From contig CM039462.1 of the NCBI GenBank assembly GCA_022414725.1, positions 80,007,417 to 80,071,416 of the forward strand: a DNA stretch of 64,000 nucleotides. Reading direction: 5' to 3'. The translations under genes and the position numbers were made by a program. Positions 39,356-49,190 of this stretch are shown one piece after another; the stretch's first letter is position 1; every line of letters starts with the position of its first letter. Below the pieces are notes generated by a model. That model worked only from the letters and a program-made list of their open reading frames with translations. It had not been told where the DNA came from and did not search any database. Source of the DNA: Microglena sp. YARC. Lineage: Eukaryota > Chlorophyta > Chlorophyceae > Chlamydomonadales > Chlamydomonadaceae.

Positions 39356-40499
39356 AGAGTGCGAAGGTGCCCGGTATTGTTCAAACCCAGGACACTGGGG
39401 GTCCAGAGGGGGCGAAAGCGAAAAAAGAATAGAGAAAGAGTTTGGAAAGAGTCCGACACAGTAGGATGATAGGATTACCGTGGACCCCCCCCCCCCCAAC
39501 CCCCCAACCCCCCCAACCCCCAACCCTCCTGCGTCCTAGCTGTCAACTTAGATGGGTTATTCAATTTGTCGCGGCAAAACCCTCCGCCCCCCCCCCCCCC
39601 CCCAAACACGCACACCCCCCGCCCCCCCCCCCCCCCCCCCCCCCCCCAACCCTCCTCGTCGTTCAAATTTCCAACAAGACACCATCTAGATCTGCTAAAT
39701 GGCAGACGATTGCGTGCGCCTTCTAAACGAAGCTTCGCATCACTGAACCAAACCACTACTGATTTACTCCTGCACAGAGCCGCTGTCTTCAACCATGCTA
39801 CCTGCTGGACCATATTCAATTCGTCGATTAGTACACAGCTTTACTTGGGCGAATGTCATGCTTTAAGGCAAGCCGATTGAGTATTGCGGATGGAGAGGGA
39901 GGATTCGAATGCCGCAGGTAGTTGCGCAGGTTTGAAAGTCCAAGGATTGAAAGTCGAAGGTTTGAAAGTCGAAGGCAACCTGCTCCACCTCCACGCACAT
40001 GCAGTGGCCGTACCTCCTCCAGGCCAACCTCCTGCACTCACACCTGCTGCTGTTGCCCTACCTCCTCCCCTCCCCCAACTTCCTGCACTCCCACCTGTTG
40101 CTGTCCATGATGCGCCCACCTGATGTGTGCAGGGCACCAGTACATCCTAGCTGATTACTCCCAGCTGTTGCATCAGAGGTACGAGGTGCCTCCTTACTTG
40201 TTTGTCAATTAAATGCCTGCTTGCCCGCTTAGTTACCTGCTTGCCTGCTTGAATTCTCTCTGCTGCCTGCCTGCTTCACACCTGCATGCATGCCTATGTA
40301 CCTCCATGATTGACAAATGCCTGCCTGCTGTCTGATTATTGACACCTGCCTGTTAACTAGGTTCCTGCCCCTGACGCAAGCGACGACAAGAGGTGTATGC
40401 ATTTTGAAGACAATGGGAGAACAACACGAAGAAGTCTCCCCTGACTAGGCTACACAGTGGCAATATGTTGTTATAGAACCAACACATGTGAGTAGATCT

Positions 40500-41080
40500 G
40501 AATCATCTGTCTTGTATGCTGTACCATATGTCATGTACGCTGCACCATTTGTCTTGTAGGTTGAACCATCTGTCTTGTGCGCTGCACCATTTGTCGTGTA
40601 TGCTGAACCATTTGTCTTGTACGTTGCACCATATGTCTCGTATGCTGCACCAACGTGTCTTGTATGCTGCACCATTTGTCTTGTATGCTGCACCATTTGG
40701 CTTGTATGTAGCATGATTTGCCTTGCTGCACCATGTGTCTTGTATGCTGCGCCATGTGTCGTATATGCTGCACCATCTATCTTGTATGCTACACCATGTG
40801 TCTTGTACGCTGCACCATGTGTCTTGTACATTGCACCGTATGTCTTGTATGCTGCACCATCTGTCTTGTATGCTGCACCATGTGTCATGTATGCTGCACC
40901 ATCTGTCTTGTATGCTGCACCATGTGTCATGTATGCTGCACCATCTGTCTTGTACGCTGCACCATGTGTCTTGTACGCTGCACCATTTGTCTTGTACATT
41001 GCACCATATGTCTTGTATGCTGCACAATCTGTCTTGTATGTTGCACCATGTGTCTTATATGCTGCACCATCTATCTGTCT
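40500..41080. repeat. 21-base minisatellite, left copy
   Basis: About 27 units of GTCTTGTATGCTGCACCAT-CT. The period equals seven codons, so several frames stay open on both strands (for example repeated AYKTDGA on the minus strand). Base variants concentrate at the same few positions. I do not call a gene. Confidence 0.92.
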
Positions 41081-41441
41081 CATCATCGTAATTGCTACCA
41101 CGTTAATGCTTTCTTGCTTTCTTGCTTGCTGATTCGTTGATTATTCAAGTGGCTTGTGCTTGGTCAAGCAACTAATATTCTTCTAACTCCACCTCCTTCC
41201 TTCCATGCTGCTGCAGCTCCGGCAGGCAGTGACTTCCACATATTGCGGCATGGTGGACAAGGAGCAAGTCATCAGCATGCTGGGATGAGTAGAGGGACAA
41301 GATCAAGAAGCCTGATGATGACACTGTACCTGCTGCTATCACTCATCATATAATAGTAGCTATAGCTAGACTAGCCAGTGGGGGTGGCAGGGGGGAGACA
41401 GGGACAGAATACAGACCATATAGCTAGTCAGAGCTCATCAG

Positions 41442-41880
41442 GGTACCCTGGTACTTATTATTTTAGTAGTCAGAGCACAGGGTACTCAGACTTCTGATGA
41501 GTGCCATCTTTCTAGGCCCAATTCATGGGTACGATTTCTCCCACAAATGAGGAGAATTTGTAAATGGCCAAATTATAATAGCTATTGTTCATTATCACTT
41601 TTTTGAATTCGAATTTCAGTCTTAAAAATCTCTGTAATTAAAACATTGCAATCCATCTATACATCTCGTATGATCCAAAGTCTCCAGTGCAAGCACTCCG
41701 TGGAAAAAAAACGGGACCCAATCCGGGAAATACCCGGAACCTAACCTAGCCCGGAGCCCATGTCCCGAATTTACAGAATAAGAAAAGGGTCGGTCCAGTA
41801 TTAAATACTACAATCCGGGACCAAATTCCCTGTATTCAAGGAGGGTTATTCCACGAAGGGTGCCCGGTATTTTATGAACC
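41442..41880. other. CACTA element, right interior
   Basis: AT-rich then CCGGGA-rich sequence. CAGGGTACTCAGAC and GGGTACCCTGGTACTT resemble each other, but not convincingly the MITE termini. No gene is seen. Confidence 0.5.
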
Positions 41881-42111
41881 AGCACCATTTAGATTACGAA
41901 CTATCAAATCCTAGTTCGTAATAAAAGGGCGCCGGAATTTTACGAACTAGCTCCATTCAGTTTACGAACCATCAAATCCAAGTTCGTAAACCTTAAATTA
42001 CGATGGGGTGTCCGCTTTTTACGAAGTAGAGCCCCAAATTTACGAGGGGGGTTCGTAGAATTTTCCAAGCCAAATTCCAGTTCGTAAAATGCTGTTTTAT
42101 TCATAGTGTCA

Positions 42112-42252
42112 ACCAGGCTAACCAGGATCTTCTGCTCTCTTACCTCCCTTGTCCACTTTTTTGGAGGTTACACCCTCTGGCTGGTTACACCCTCTGGCCG
42201 GTTACACCCTCTCACCCTTCCTGCCCTTCCTCCCCAGGGAAACCCCCAATTG
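42112..42252 (+). pseudogene. LINE ORF continuation after the CACTA insertion
   Basis: The frame TRLTRIFCSLTSLVHFF continues the LINE frame that ends TVPTLSS at 35709 once the transposon and one TCA are removed. Then CCCTCTGGCTGGTTACA is repeated three times, and a family A copy interrupts. Confidence 0.75.
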
Positions 42253-42365
42253 TTTTTTAGTTGTGAAAGGATTTTCACCCCAGGATGTGGGTCCCCCGTC
42301 ACAAACCAGCGACACGCAGGATTCCGTTCGAATGGTGGTACCACTCCTACAAAATGCAAAGTAAG
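42253..42365 (+). repeat. Family A dispersed repeat copy
   Basis: TTAGTTGTGAAAGGATTTTC, ACCCCAGGATGTGGGTCCCC, ACAAACCAGCGACACGCAGG and CCACTCCTACAAAATGCAAA. Inserted in the LINE. Confidence 0.87.
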
Positions 42366-44160
42366 CTGCCCTCATCACCCTACGCAAGAAACCTTGAGAA
42401 GCGTGGTTACTGGCAGACTATGAGTACCAGCTGATCCAACAAGGCCTCCCTCCCCATCAGAGGCAAAAGCTCTTGGAACCATGGCTGGTTGGTCTCTAAG
42501 AAGACCTCCAACGAACTGGACCCAACAACCTGGGGGCTCATCCCAATGATGATATTGAGGTGAACCTTCTTGAACTCTCTGTGCGCCAAGCACGGTAGGA
42601 CCTTCTTCACCAACATATCATGCAACAAAGCCCCAGTTCCCCCCCTTTTGTGCGAGGTTATACCGAGGAAAGTGCTGCTTGGCCCAGGCTGTGGAGCATT
42701 CTACCCCCCTCCACCTTGGATACTCACCCCATCACTAACCCTGACCTGCGAGGCCTCCGTGGTCTTGAATCCCAATGGATTGCCTCAGCAACAGAGAGAG
42801 CGCTTGTTGTTCCCCCTATTACAGTCTCCTCCCCCGAAGACCTCCCACAGAACGCTTGGGTGGACTTACAACATGTCTGCCCCCCCCCCCCCCCCCGTCC
42901 AGGCCCGGCGGAGAGAACTGCACAAGGACAGGACGAACCTCAAGTCTTCCTCCCACTACGTGCAGGCTTTTTGCAGGTGTCAGTACGCCTCGCTGACAAG
43001 ACTCTCCACCGTCCTTACACCATCACTTGCCGGAGCTTGCTTCACGGCACCCTGGGCTGCAACGCGTTCCTTGCCCATGTACGAGGACGCTTCCAACGGG
43101 TCAACCAAGACGACCTCCCCTCCATAGTCTGCTCCAGCCCTGACTGCTTGCAGCAGCACACTGCTGACACCATGTCTCACGCTTTCTTGGATTGCCCTGA
43201 CTCTTTCCCTGTCATTGACTGGCTCCTTTCCACCTGGGAGACCCTCACCGGTGGGCAGCGCCTTCCTTGTTGCCCCTTCTTCCTCCTCGGTGATGACATC
43301 ACCCTTTGGCCCGGGACACCCCCTCTTCCCTCTACCCTAAGGTTGTGGTCCTTCCTGCGTATAACCACCTTGGGCGTGATATGGCAGGTCCGTTCGTCCC
43401 GGGCTGACAGACTGGACCATTCTGAGCCCCTTCACCACAAGGCTATCTGCCTTGCCCTTGGCCACCTGCACCAAGCCATCGCTAGGGACTGGATGCGCAC
43501 CCAAACGGATCTTTGACACCTTGATAATGGCGCCTTCTGTCAAGATTGGTGGCATGCCCTAGATTGTTCTCTCACAGTGGCTTCCTTTGCAAGCTTATGG
43601 GCCACCCCCTAATATTTTGCACCATGATTGGGGTCACTCCCGGTGACCAGGAGCCTGATACCCGCACCATGGAAATGGAAATCCCCAAGGCCCCAGCGCT
43701 CCTTACAATCCCAGACCCTGTCCCAGACCCGGGTCAAGACTCAGACCCAGGCCAAGCCTTAGATCTAGACCATGATCTCGACCCTGACCCAGATCCGGCC
43801 CATACCCCAGATCTAGACCCTGATCTAGACCCTGTCCCAGACCCAGCCCAAACCCTAGCTCAAGACCCTGTTTTAGACCCTGACCCAGATTCTGCCCAAG
43901 CCCAAGATCTAGACCCTGTTCTAGACCCTGTTCTAGATCCTGTTCTAGACCCTGTCCAAGACCCTGTTCCAGCCCAAGCCCAAGATCTGGACCCTGACCT
44001 AGACCCTGACCTAGATCCAGCCCAAGCCCCAGATCTAGACCCTGATCTAGACCCTGACCCAGATCAGGATCAGGTCCCAGATTTGGACACAGCTCACGAC
44101 TACGTTCCAGATCTAGGACAAGATCTGGACCAAGATCAAGGTCCAGATCTGAGCTAAGAT
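42366..44160 (+). pseudogene. LINE ORF2 C-terminal part with zinc-binding segment and Asp-Pro tail
   Basis: The open frame at 42620-43516 contains a zinc-finger-like segment (CSSPDCLQQHTADTMSHAFL then DC, pattern C-x4-C ... H-x4-C) after the expected place of the reverse transcriptase, which is missing. It ends at TGA 43515. A minus-strand relative at about 47330 has CGA (Arg) there, so the stop is a C-to-T mutation. A following frame (43546-44157) continues with the same product and ends in about 150 residues of D-P/D-L repeats (DPDLDPDLDPAQAPDLD). That tail is then the natural C-terminus of this LINE protein. Its role is unknown; an acidic, proline-rich disordered tail is what the sequence shows. 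Confidence 0.82.
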
Positions 44161-44593
44161 CCAGATCAACATCTAGATCTTGATACTGTTTCTGTCTACG
44201 TTCTTGTTGTTTACCTGACCAGACCAGTCTTATAGGATTTCGCTTTGCTTCTTGTTGTTTTTCTTCTTTTCTGGTTGCGGCCCCGCTTTTGGCTTGTTTT
44301 TGCAGTTTCTCCCTTAGTTTGCTTCCTTCGTTCAGTTTCCATCCTTAGTTTCCTCCTTAGTTTCCTCCTTAGTTACCCCCCCCCCCCCCCCCCCCCCCCC
44401 CCCCTTTCCGCACAGTTTTTCTTCTAGTCCTCCTTAGTTTGCATCTCCTCTTTTCAGTCTTCTGATCCGGTGACTGATGGAGATTGCAATGTTTTTTTCG
44501 TCCCCCCCCCCCCCCCCCTGTCTTTGGTATTTTCTTAGTCCTAGCCCTTCTCTTGTTTTTTGCTGTTTTGGTTTTTTTTTTTTTTTTTTTTTT
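44161..44593 (+). mobile_element. LINE 3' UTR, upstream half
   Basis: From AGATCCAGATCAACATCTAG through TTTTCTGGTTGCGGCCCCGC (the empty site for the SINE at 23.3 kb), a 35-base C-run and TCTGATCCGGTGACTGATGG. It is cut by a family A copy with a T-rich run. Confidence 0.88.
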
Positions 44594-44745
44594 TGAAGTT
44601 GTGAAAGGACTTTCACCCAGGAGGTGGGTCTCCCGACACAAACCAGCGACACAGAGGATTCAGTTTGAATGGTGGTGCCACTCCTACAATATGCAAAGTA
44701 GGCGCACTTAGGGTTGGTGAGAGATACCAACCCACGACCAAACGC
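44594..44745 (+). repeat. Family A dispersed repeat, full-length copy
   Basis: AAGTTGTGAAAGGACTTTCA, CCCGACACAAACCAGCGACA, GGTGGTGCCACTCCTACAAT and GAGAGATACCAACCCACGAC. With the copy at 13072 it defines a unit of about 145 bases. Confidence 0.87.
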
Positions 44746-45510
44746 ACATTCACCACTACCCATGTTGACCATGGCAGACAAGCTCCCTGCCATGGTCGTT
44801 AGAGGCGGAATCAAGGAGACATAACTAGAGAACCACCACGAGGGCAGAAATCCGACAGTACTTCCCTACAAGGTTTGCTTAGGGCCAGGACGCCAAAATA
44901 CTGAGGAATCGAACCTCACCACCCCTTTCCTACTCTCACAAGTAGGGTCGGTACAGCAAGGGTACTGTAGATCACAAGGGATGTAGAACACACCACATTT
45001 GTAACTCAGCCTGCGTGTCCTGCGATCTAACGCCGCCCCCTAACCGCTAAGGTAAACCTGGGCAAGTCAGGAAAAGAGCAATCTCCAGTGGAACTATGGT
45101 CTGGGCGATTTCACGCCCAGACCGGTCAATTTAGGCGAATTTCACGCCTAGACCAGGTGGTTGTGTGTGTGTGTGTGGGGGGGGGGGGGGTATGGGGTGA
45201 GGGGTGTGTTGAGGAGGTATGGGTGGGTGGTAAGTTGTAAGAACGTGTGGTGATGGGGGGAGAGTGTGTGGTTATGTGTGATGTGGTGGTGGAGTGAGTG
45301 TGGGTTAGGTGGTGAAGAGGGAAGGTGTGAGTGTGTGTGTTTGGAGGGGGTGATTTACTGGCCCAGACCGGTCTCGGTGACTCGCACGCCCTGGCCAGGG
45401 TTGTTGTGGTGGGGTGGGGGTGAGGGGTGTGATGTGAAGGTTGATTAGGCGTGATTGCGGAAATTTCGCAATTCCTGAGTTGGGTGTGGGGGATTGATGT
45501 GTGAATAATT
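44746..45510. other. Non-coding region with GT/GGGTGT-rich stretch
   Basis: 44746-45120 holds no recognised gene. A box B-like GGAATCGAACCTC (complement) stands alone without a matching tRNA fold. 45160-45430 is GTGTGG/GGGGTG-rich simple sequence. GGCGATTTCACGCCCAGACC and GGCGAATTTCACGCCTAGAC (about 45098 and 45132) are a short duplication. Confidence 0.55.
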
Positions 45511-46062
45511 GTGTAGACTGACAGCGCCGCGGTACAGTGATGAGGGGTCCAGGCCAGGTCCACTGCGTTCCAGCGTTCACTGCGAGGGTTGTGGAGTAGG
45601 GAGTTGCGATAAATGAGGGAGATGAGGTCTGGTGGCCGGCGTTTAATGAGCCTGAAAACCAGTACAGACTGACAGCGCCGCGGTACAGTGATGAGGGGTC
45701 CAGGCCAGGTCCACTGCGTTCCAGCGTTCACTGCGAGGGTTGTGGAGTAAGGAGTTGCGATAAATGAGGGAGATAAGGTCTGGTGGCCGGCGTTTAATAA
45801 GCCTAAAAACCAGTACAGACTGACAGCGCCGCGGTACAGTGATGAGGGGTCCAGGCCAGGTCCACTGCGTTCCAGCGTTCACTGCGAGGGTTGTGGAGTA
45901 AGGAGTTGCGATAAATGAGGGAGATAAGGTCTGGTGGCCGGCGTTTAATGAGCCTGAAAACCAGTACAGACTGACAGCGCCGCGGTACAGTGATGAGGGT
46001 CCAGGCCAGGTCCACTGTGTTCCAGCGTTCACTGCGAGGGTTGTGGAGTAAGGAGTTGCGAT
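45511..46062. repeat. 151-base tandem repeat, four copies
   Basis: Units start AGACTGACAGCGCCGCGG at 45515, 45666, 45817 and 45968 (exact 151-base spacing). Each includes AGGCCAGGTCCACTGCGTTC, AGCGTTCACTGCGAGGGTTG and CTGGTGGCCGGCGTTTAAT. The last unit is truncated after GATAAATG, where LINE 3' UTR sequence begins. Confidence 0.95.
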
Positions 46063-46145
46063 AAATGTTTTGGGCTTCCTCGTTGCCTCTCTGGTTTATT
46101 TGTCTTCTGTTCCTGTCCTCCTTCGTCCCTTCAGTAGCCCTTGTG
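46063..46145 (+). mobile_element. LINE 3' UTR short fragment
   Basis: TTTTGGGCTTCCTCGTTGCC through TCCTTCGTCCCTTCAGTAGC, joined directly to the 151-base repeat on the left and to an opposite-strand copy on the right. Confidence 0.85.
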
Positions 46146-46832
46146 GGTTTTGTTTTTAACAATGGGGGGAACCATGAAAAGGCGCAACTAATAAAACCTA
46201 GCCCTTAGTGACCAAGGAGAAAAGACCTAAGGAAAAGACAAGAACGGCAAGGGGACAGCAATGGAACGGACACCACCAGGACGACTAAAGGGACAAAGGA
46301 GGACAGGAACAGAAGACAAACAAACCAGAGAGGCAAGGAAGAAGCCCAAAACAGTAAGCCCAAGAGAAGGGGCTAGGACTATTAAAAATAAAACCTATGA
46401 AGGGGGGGCAAAAACATTGCAACCTCAAACAATCACTGGATCAGAAGACTGAAAGAGGAGATGCAAACAAAGGAGGACTGAAAGAAAAACTATGCGAGAA
46501 ACTAAGAGAAAAAAGGGGGGGAGGGAAGGGGGGGGGGGGGGGGGGGACTAAGGAGGCAAACTAAGGGGCAAACTAAGTCGGCAAGTAAGGGGCAAACTGA
46601 GTCGGCAAGTAAGGGTGGAAACTGAACTAGGGGAAGCAAACTAAGGGAGAAACTGCGAAAACATGCCAAAAGAAGGGAGGCAACCAGAAAAGAAGAAAGA
46701 CAACTGGAAGCAAAGCGAAAACCTAAAAGACTGGTTTAGGCAGGTAAAGAACAGGAATGAAGACAGAGGCAGTATCAAGATCTAGATCTTGATCTGGATC
46801 TTAGCTCAGATGTTAGTATATATTAGTATATA
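46146..46832 (-). mobile_element. LINE 3' UTR copy, long, minus strand
   Basis: From AACAATGGGGGGAACCATGA on the left through a G-run (46522-46547) and GGGAGAAACTGCGAAAACAT to GATCTAGATCTTGATCTGGA on the right. It includes almost the complete 3' UTR. Confidence 0.9.
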
Positions 46833-46834
46833 TA

Positions 46835-47145
46835 GTAGTTTATGCCTTTCCTTCTTTTTCTTTGTTGCTCTTGGAGGTTACAGTGGTGTTTTGTTGGTTG
46901 GGGAGGAACAGTGTTGCTTGGAGGTGGGGGTGGTGCCTTTTGTCCTTTGTCCTCTTAGTAACTAGTTTGTGTCCCTCGTTTTTTTGTCCCCTAGTCTTTT
47001 AGTCTTTTGTCTTCGGATCATTTGTCTTAAAGGACGCTTGGTCCCAGTCCTCTAGTCTTCTTCTTTGGTTTTCTTCCTTGGTCACATAGGGCTAGGTTTT
47101 ATCAGATGTTCCCTTTCCTGGTTCCCCTCTGTGTAAAAAAAAAGA
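46835..47145 (+). mobile_element. LINE 3' end, subfamily B, with A-rich tail
   Basis: Sister of 33985-34303: GCCTTTCCTTCTTTTTCTTT, GAGGTTACAGTGGTGTTTTG, AGTAACTAGTTTGTGTCCCT and GTAAAAAAAAAGAAGAAAA. Confidence 0.9.
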
Positions 47146-47395
47146 AGAAAAAAAGGGGAAATTCATTTCCATGGTGCGGGTATCAGGCTCCTGGTCACCG
47201 GGATCGACCCCAATCATGGTGCAAAAGATCGGGGGGGTGGCCCATAAGCTTGCAAAGGAAGCCACTGTGAGAGAGCAACCTAGGCCACGCCACCAATCTT
47301 GACAGAAGGCGCCATTATCAAGGTGTCGAAGATCCGTCTGGGTGCGCATCCAGTCCCTGGCGAATAAGAACAAGGGAGTTGGCCTCATCAGTCAA
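47146..47395 (-). pseudogene. LINE ORF2 C-terminal fragment (CGA version)
   Basis: The minus-strand frame reads RDWMRTQTDLRHLDNGAF then CQDWW and CSLTVASFASLWATPP, without the TGA found in the plus-strand copies at 22.86 and 43.5 kb. It continues to PGDQEPDTRTMEM. Joined upstream to the Pro-rich segment. Confidence 0.85.
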
Positions 47396-47670
47396 AAAAG
47401 GGGGAGGGGTGATGGCGGAGAGAAGTAAGGAAGGGATTAGGAGGGATGTCAGGTGGCCAGTGGGCTGGAGGAAGGAAGGGGACAGGAGAGGGAGGGAGGC
47501 GAATAGGAAGGGACAGGAGAGGGAGGGAGGTGAATAGGAAGGGGACTGGGATGGACAGGAGGAGCCTGGTTTGCCCTTGAGATGGCGGCAGCACCAGCAT
47601 CAGCTGCTGCATCAGAGATGAGACGGGGGTTGGGAGCGATGGATCCGCAAGGGGTAGGGGCGGCGTGGAT
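47396..47670 (-). pseudogene. Pro/Ser-rich ORF fragment (LINE-linked)
   Basis: The minus-strand sequence matches the Pro-rich part of 30.28-30.44 kb (for example CAGCCCACTGGCCACC and CCTTTTTTGACTGATGAGGC). It is fused to the LINE C-terminal fragment at GATGAGGCC/AACTCCC. This links the Pro-rich/RING-like protein to the LINE family. Confidence 0.75.
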
Positions 47671-47682
47671 AGGTCGGTCTTG

Positions 47683-48045
47683 AGCTGTTTTTTTTTTTTT
47701 TTTTACATAGGGTGGAACCAGGAAAAGGCGCAAGTGATAAAACCTAGCCCTTGGTGACCAAGAAGGAAAGACCTAAGAAAACACAAGAAAGTCTAAGGGA
47801 CAGCTAAGGGACAAACACTGGGAGACTCTGGAGGAGCTGAGTTATAGGAGGCTGGAGAGGGGGATGAGGATAAGGGGGGAGTGACGGAGAGGAAGGATCT
47901 TGGACAGGGGAAGATGGAGACTCTGCTAGTGCAGAGTTAGAGGGGAGCGGAGACTCTCCGCTCCCCTCTGAGGGGGGGAGGATGCTATAGGAGAGTGTGT
48001 GGGTACCAAAGCTGTTGCTGTGCGTGTCAACACTGAGTCTGCTAC
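47683..48045 (-). mobile_element. LINE 3' end with poly(A), joined to a Ser/Pro-rich coding fragment
   Basis: Poly-T and ACATAGGGTGGAACCAGGAA, then 3' UTR to about 47815. 47816-48045 codes on the minus strand a Ser/Pro-rich stretch (ILPPSEGSGESPLPSNSALA) of unknown origin. Confidence 0.75.
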
Positions 48046-48047
48046 TG

Positions 48048-49030
48048 TTGGTTTTTTTTTTTTTTTTTACAAAGGGGGGAACCAGGAAAAGGCGCAACTG
48101 ATAAAACCTAGCCCTTTATATCCAAGGAGAAAAGACCAAAGAAAAAGACAAGAACGGCGAAGGGACAGCTAAGGGACGGACACCACCTGGGCGACGTAAG
48201 GGACAAAGGAGGACAGGAACAGAAGACAAACAAACCAGGCAGAGAGGCAAGGAAGAAGCCAAAAACAGGAAGCCCAAGAGAAGGGGCTAGGACTACTAAG
48301 AAAAAAGACCAATGAAGGGGGGGGCCATAACATTGCAACCTCTAACAGTCACCGGATCAGAAGACTGAAAGAGGAGATGCAAACTAAGGAGGACTAAAAG
48401 GAAAACTATGCGAGAAACTAAGAGAGAAAAGGGGGGAGAGGGGGGGGGGGGGGGGGGGGACTAAGGAGGCAACTGAGGGGGAAACTAAGGAGGCAACTAA
48501 GGGTGGAAACTGAACTAGGGGAAGCAAAACTAAGGGAGAAACTGCAAAAACAAGCCAAAAGCAGGGAGGCAACCAGAAAAGAAGAAAGACAACTGGAAGC
48601 AAAGCGAAAACCTAAAAGACTGGTCTGGGCATGTACAACAGGAATGAAGACAGAGACAGTTATCAAGATCTAGATCTTGATCTGGATCTTAGCGCAGATC
48701 TGGACCTTGATCTTGGTCCAGATCTAGCCCCAGATCTGGAACGTTGTCGTGTGCTGTGTCCAAATCTGGAACCTGATCCTGATATGGGGCAGGGTTCTTG
48801 AATCTTGGGCTTGGGCTCGATCTAGGTCAGGGTCAAGATAGGGGCCTAGAGCTGGGCTTGGGCTGGACCTAGGTCAGGGTCTAGATCAGGGTCTAGAGCT
48901 CGGGGAATGGGCTGGGTCTGGGTCAGGGTCCTAGAGCAAGGTCTTTATCCGGTAATTGGGCTGGATCTGGGTCAGGGTCTAGATCAGGGTCTAGAACTAG
49001 GGCTTGGGCTGGGTCTGGGATTGGGTTGTT
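48048..49030 (-). mobile_element. LINE 3' region: Asp-Pro tail remnant plus complete 3' UTR with poly(A)
   Basis: The longest continuous copy of the LINE 3' portion. From right to left it reads degenerate Asp-Pro repeats (48770-49020), the GATCTAGATC-rich part (48660-48760), the upstream 3' UTR with a G-run (48428-48460), the conserved terminal 250 bases and poly(A) on the minus strand. Confidence 0.92.
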
Positions 49031-49190
49031 GGTGTCAAAAAATCTGCTCCTGTAGGAAGATCCGATTCCTCTGCCGGTGGGAAAGCTGTGTAAGCCAGTC
49101 CAGGTGTTAAAGCAAGTGATTCTGATACAGGTGCCAATGCAGCGGAGGCTAAAGCCAAGACTTTAGGCAACAAGCCAAGAGTTGCTGCTA
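49031..49190. other. Short unique-looking spacer
   Basis: Non-repetitive sequence between the LINE tail and the hexanucleotide array. Nothing is recognised. Confidence 0.5.

Larger units (their letters stand above)
38630..41441 (+). repeat. Long repeat unit, left copy of an inverted pair
   Basis: Order: 190-base tandem repeats (38630-39355), GC-rich purine/C-runs (39470-39650), a unique part, the 21-base minisatellite (40500-41075), and a unique end closing with TAGTCAGAGCTCATCAG. The same order occurs in reverse complement at 54859-56988, with many substitutions and copy-number differences. No terminal motif was identified, so the mode of dispersal is unknown. Confidence 0.85.
35707..42111. 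mobile_element. CACTA (EnSpm-like) DNA transposon, non-autonomous, with TCA TSD
   Basis: The element spans 35710-42108. The left end reads CACTATGAATAAAACAGCAT then TTTACGAACT, and the right end is the exact complement, giving a 30-base perfect terminal inverted repeat starting with CACTA. The target duplication TCA lies at 35707-35709 and 42109-42111. Both subterminal regions (35725-36055 and 41880-42095) carry about ten copies each of TTACGAA/TTCGTAA in both orientations, as expected for transposase-binding repeats of this superfamily. Both also share TTACGAGGGGGGTTCGTAG. I find no transposase inside. The interior is CTCACTGA repeats and the 190-base/21-base repeat unit. Removing the element and one TCA joins the LINE frame on both sides. 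Confidence 0.93.

Noticed and set aside
44895..45060. Another tRNA/SINE (GGAATCGAACCTC and GCTAAGGTAAACC, complement strand)
   Set aside because: The box B-like and box A-like motifs are about 140 bases apart, with no tRNA fold between them and no TSD found.
45126..46162. Protein-coding gene on the minus strand in the 151-base repeats
   Set aside because: The period is not a multiple of three, so the apparent protein repeats rotate frames. No family similarity.
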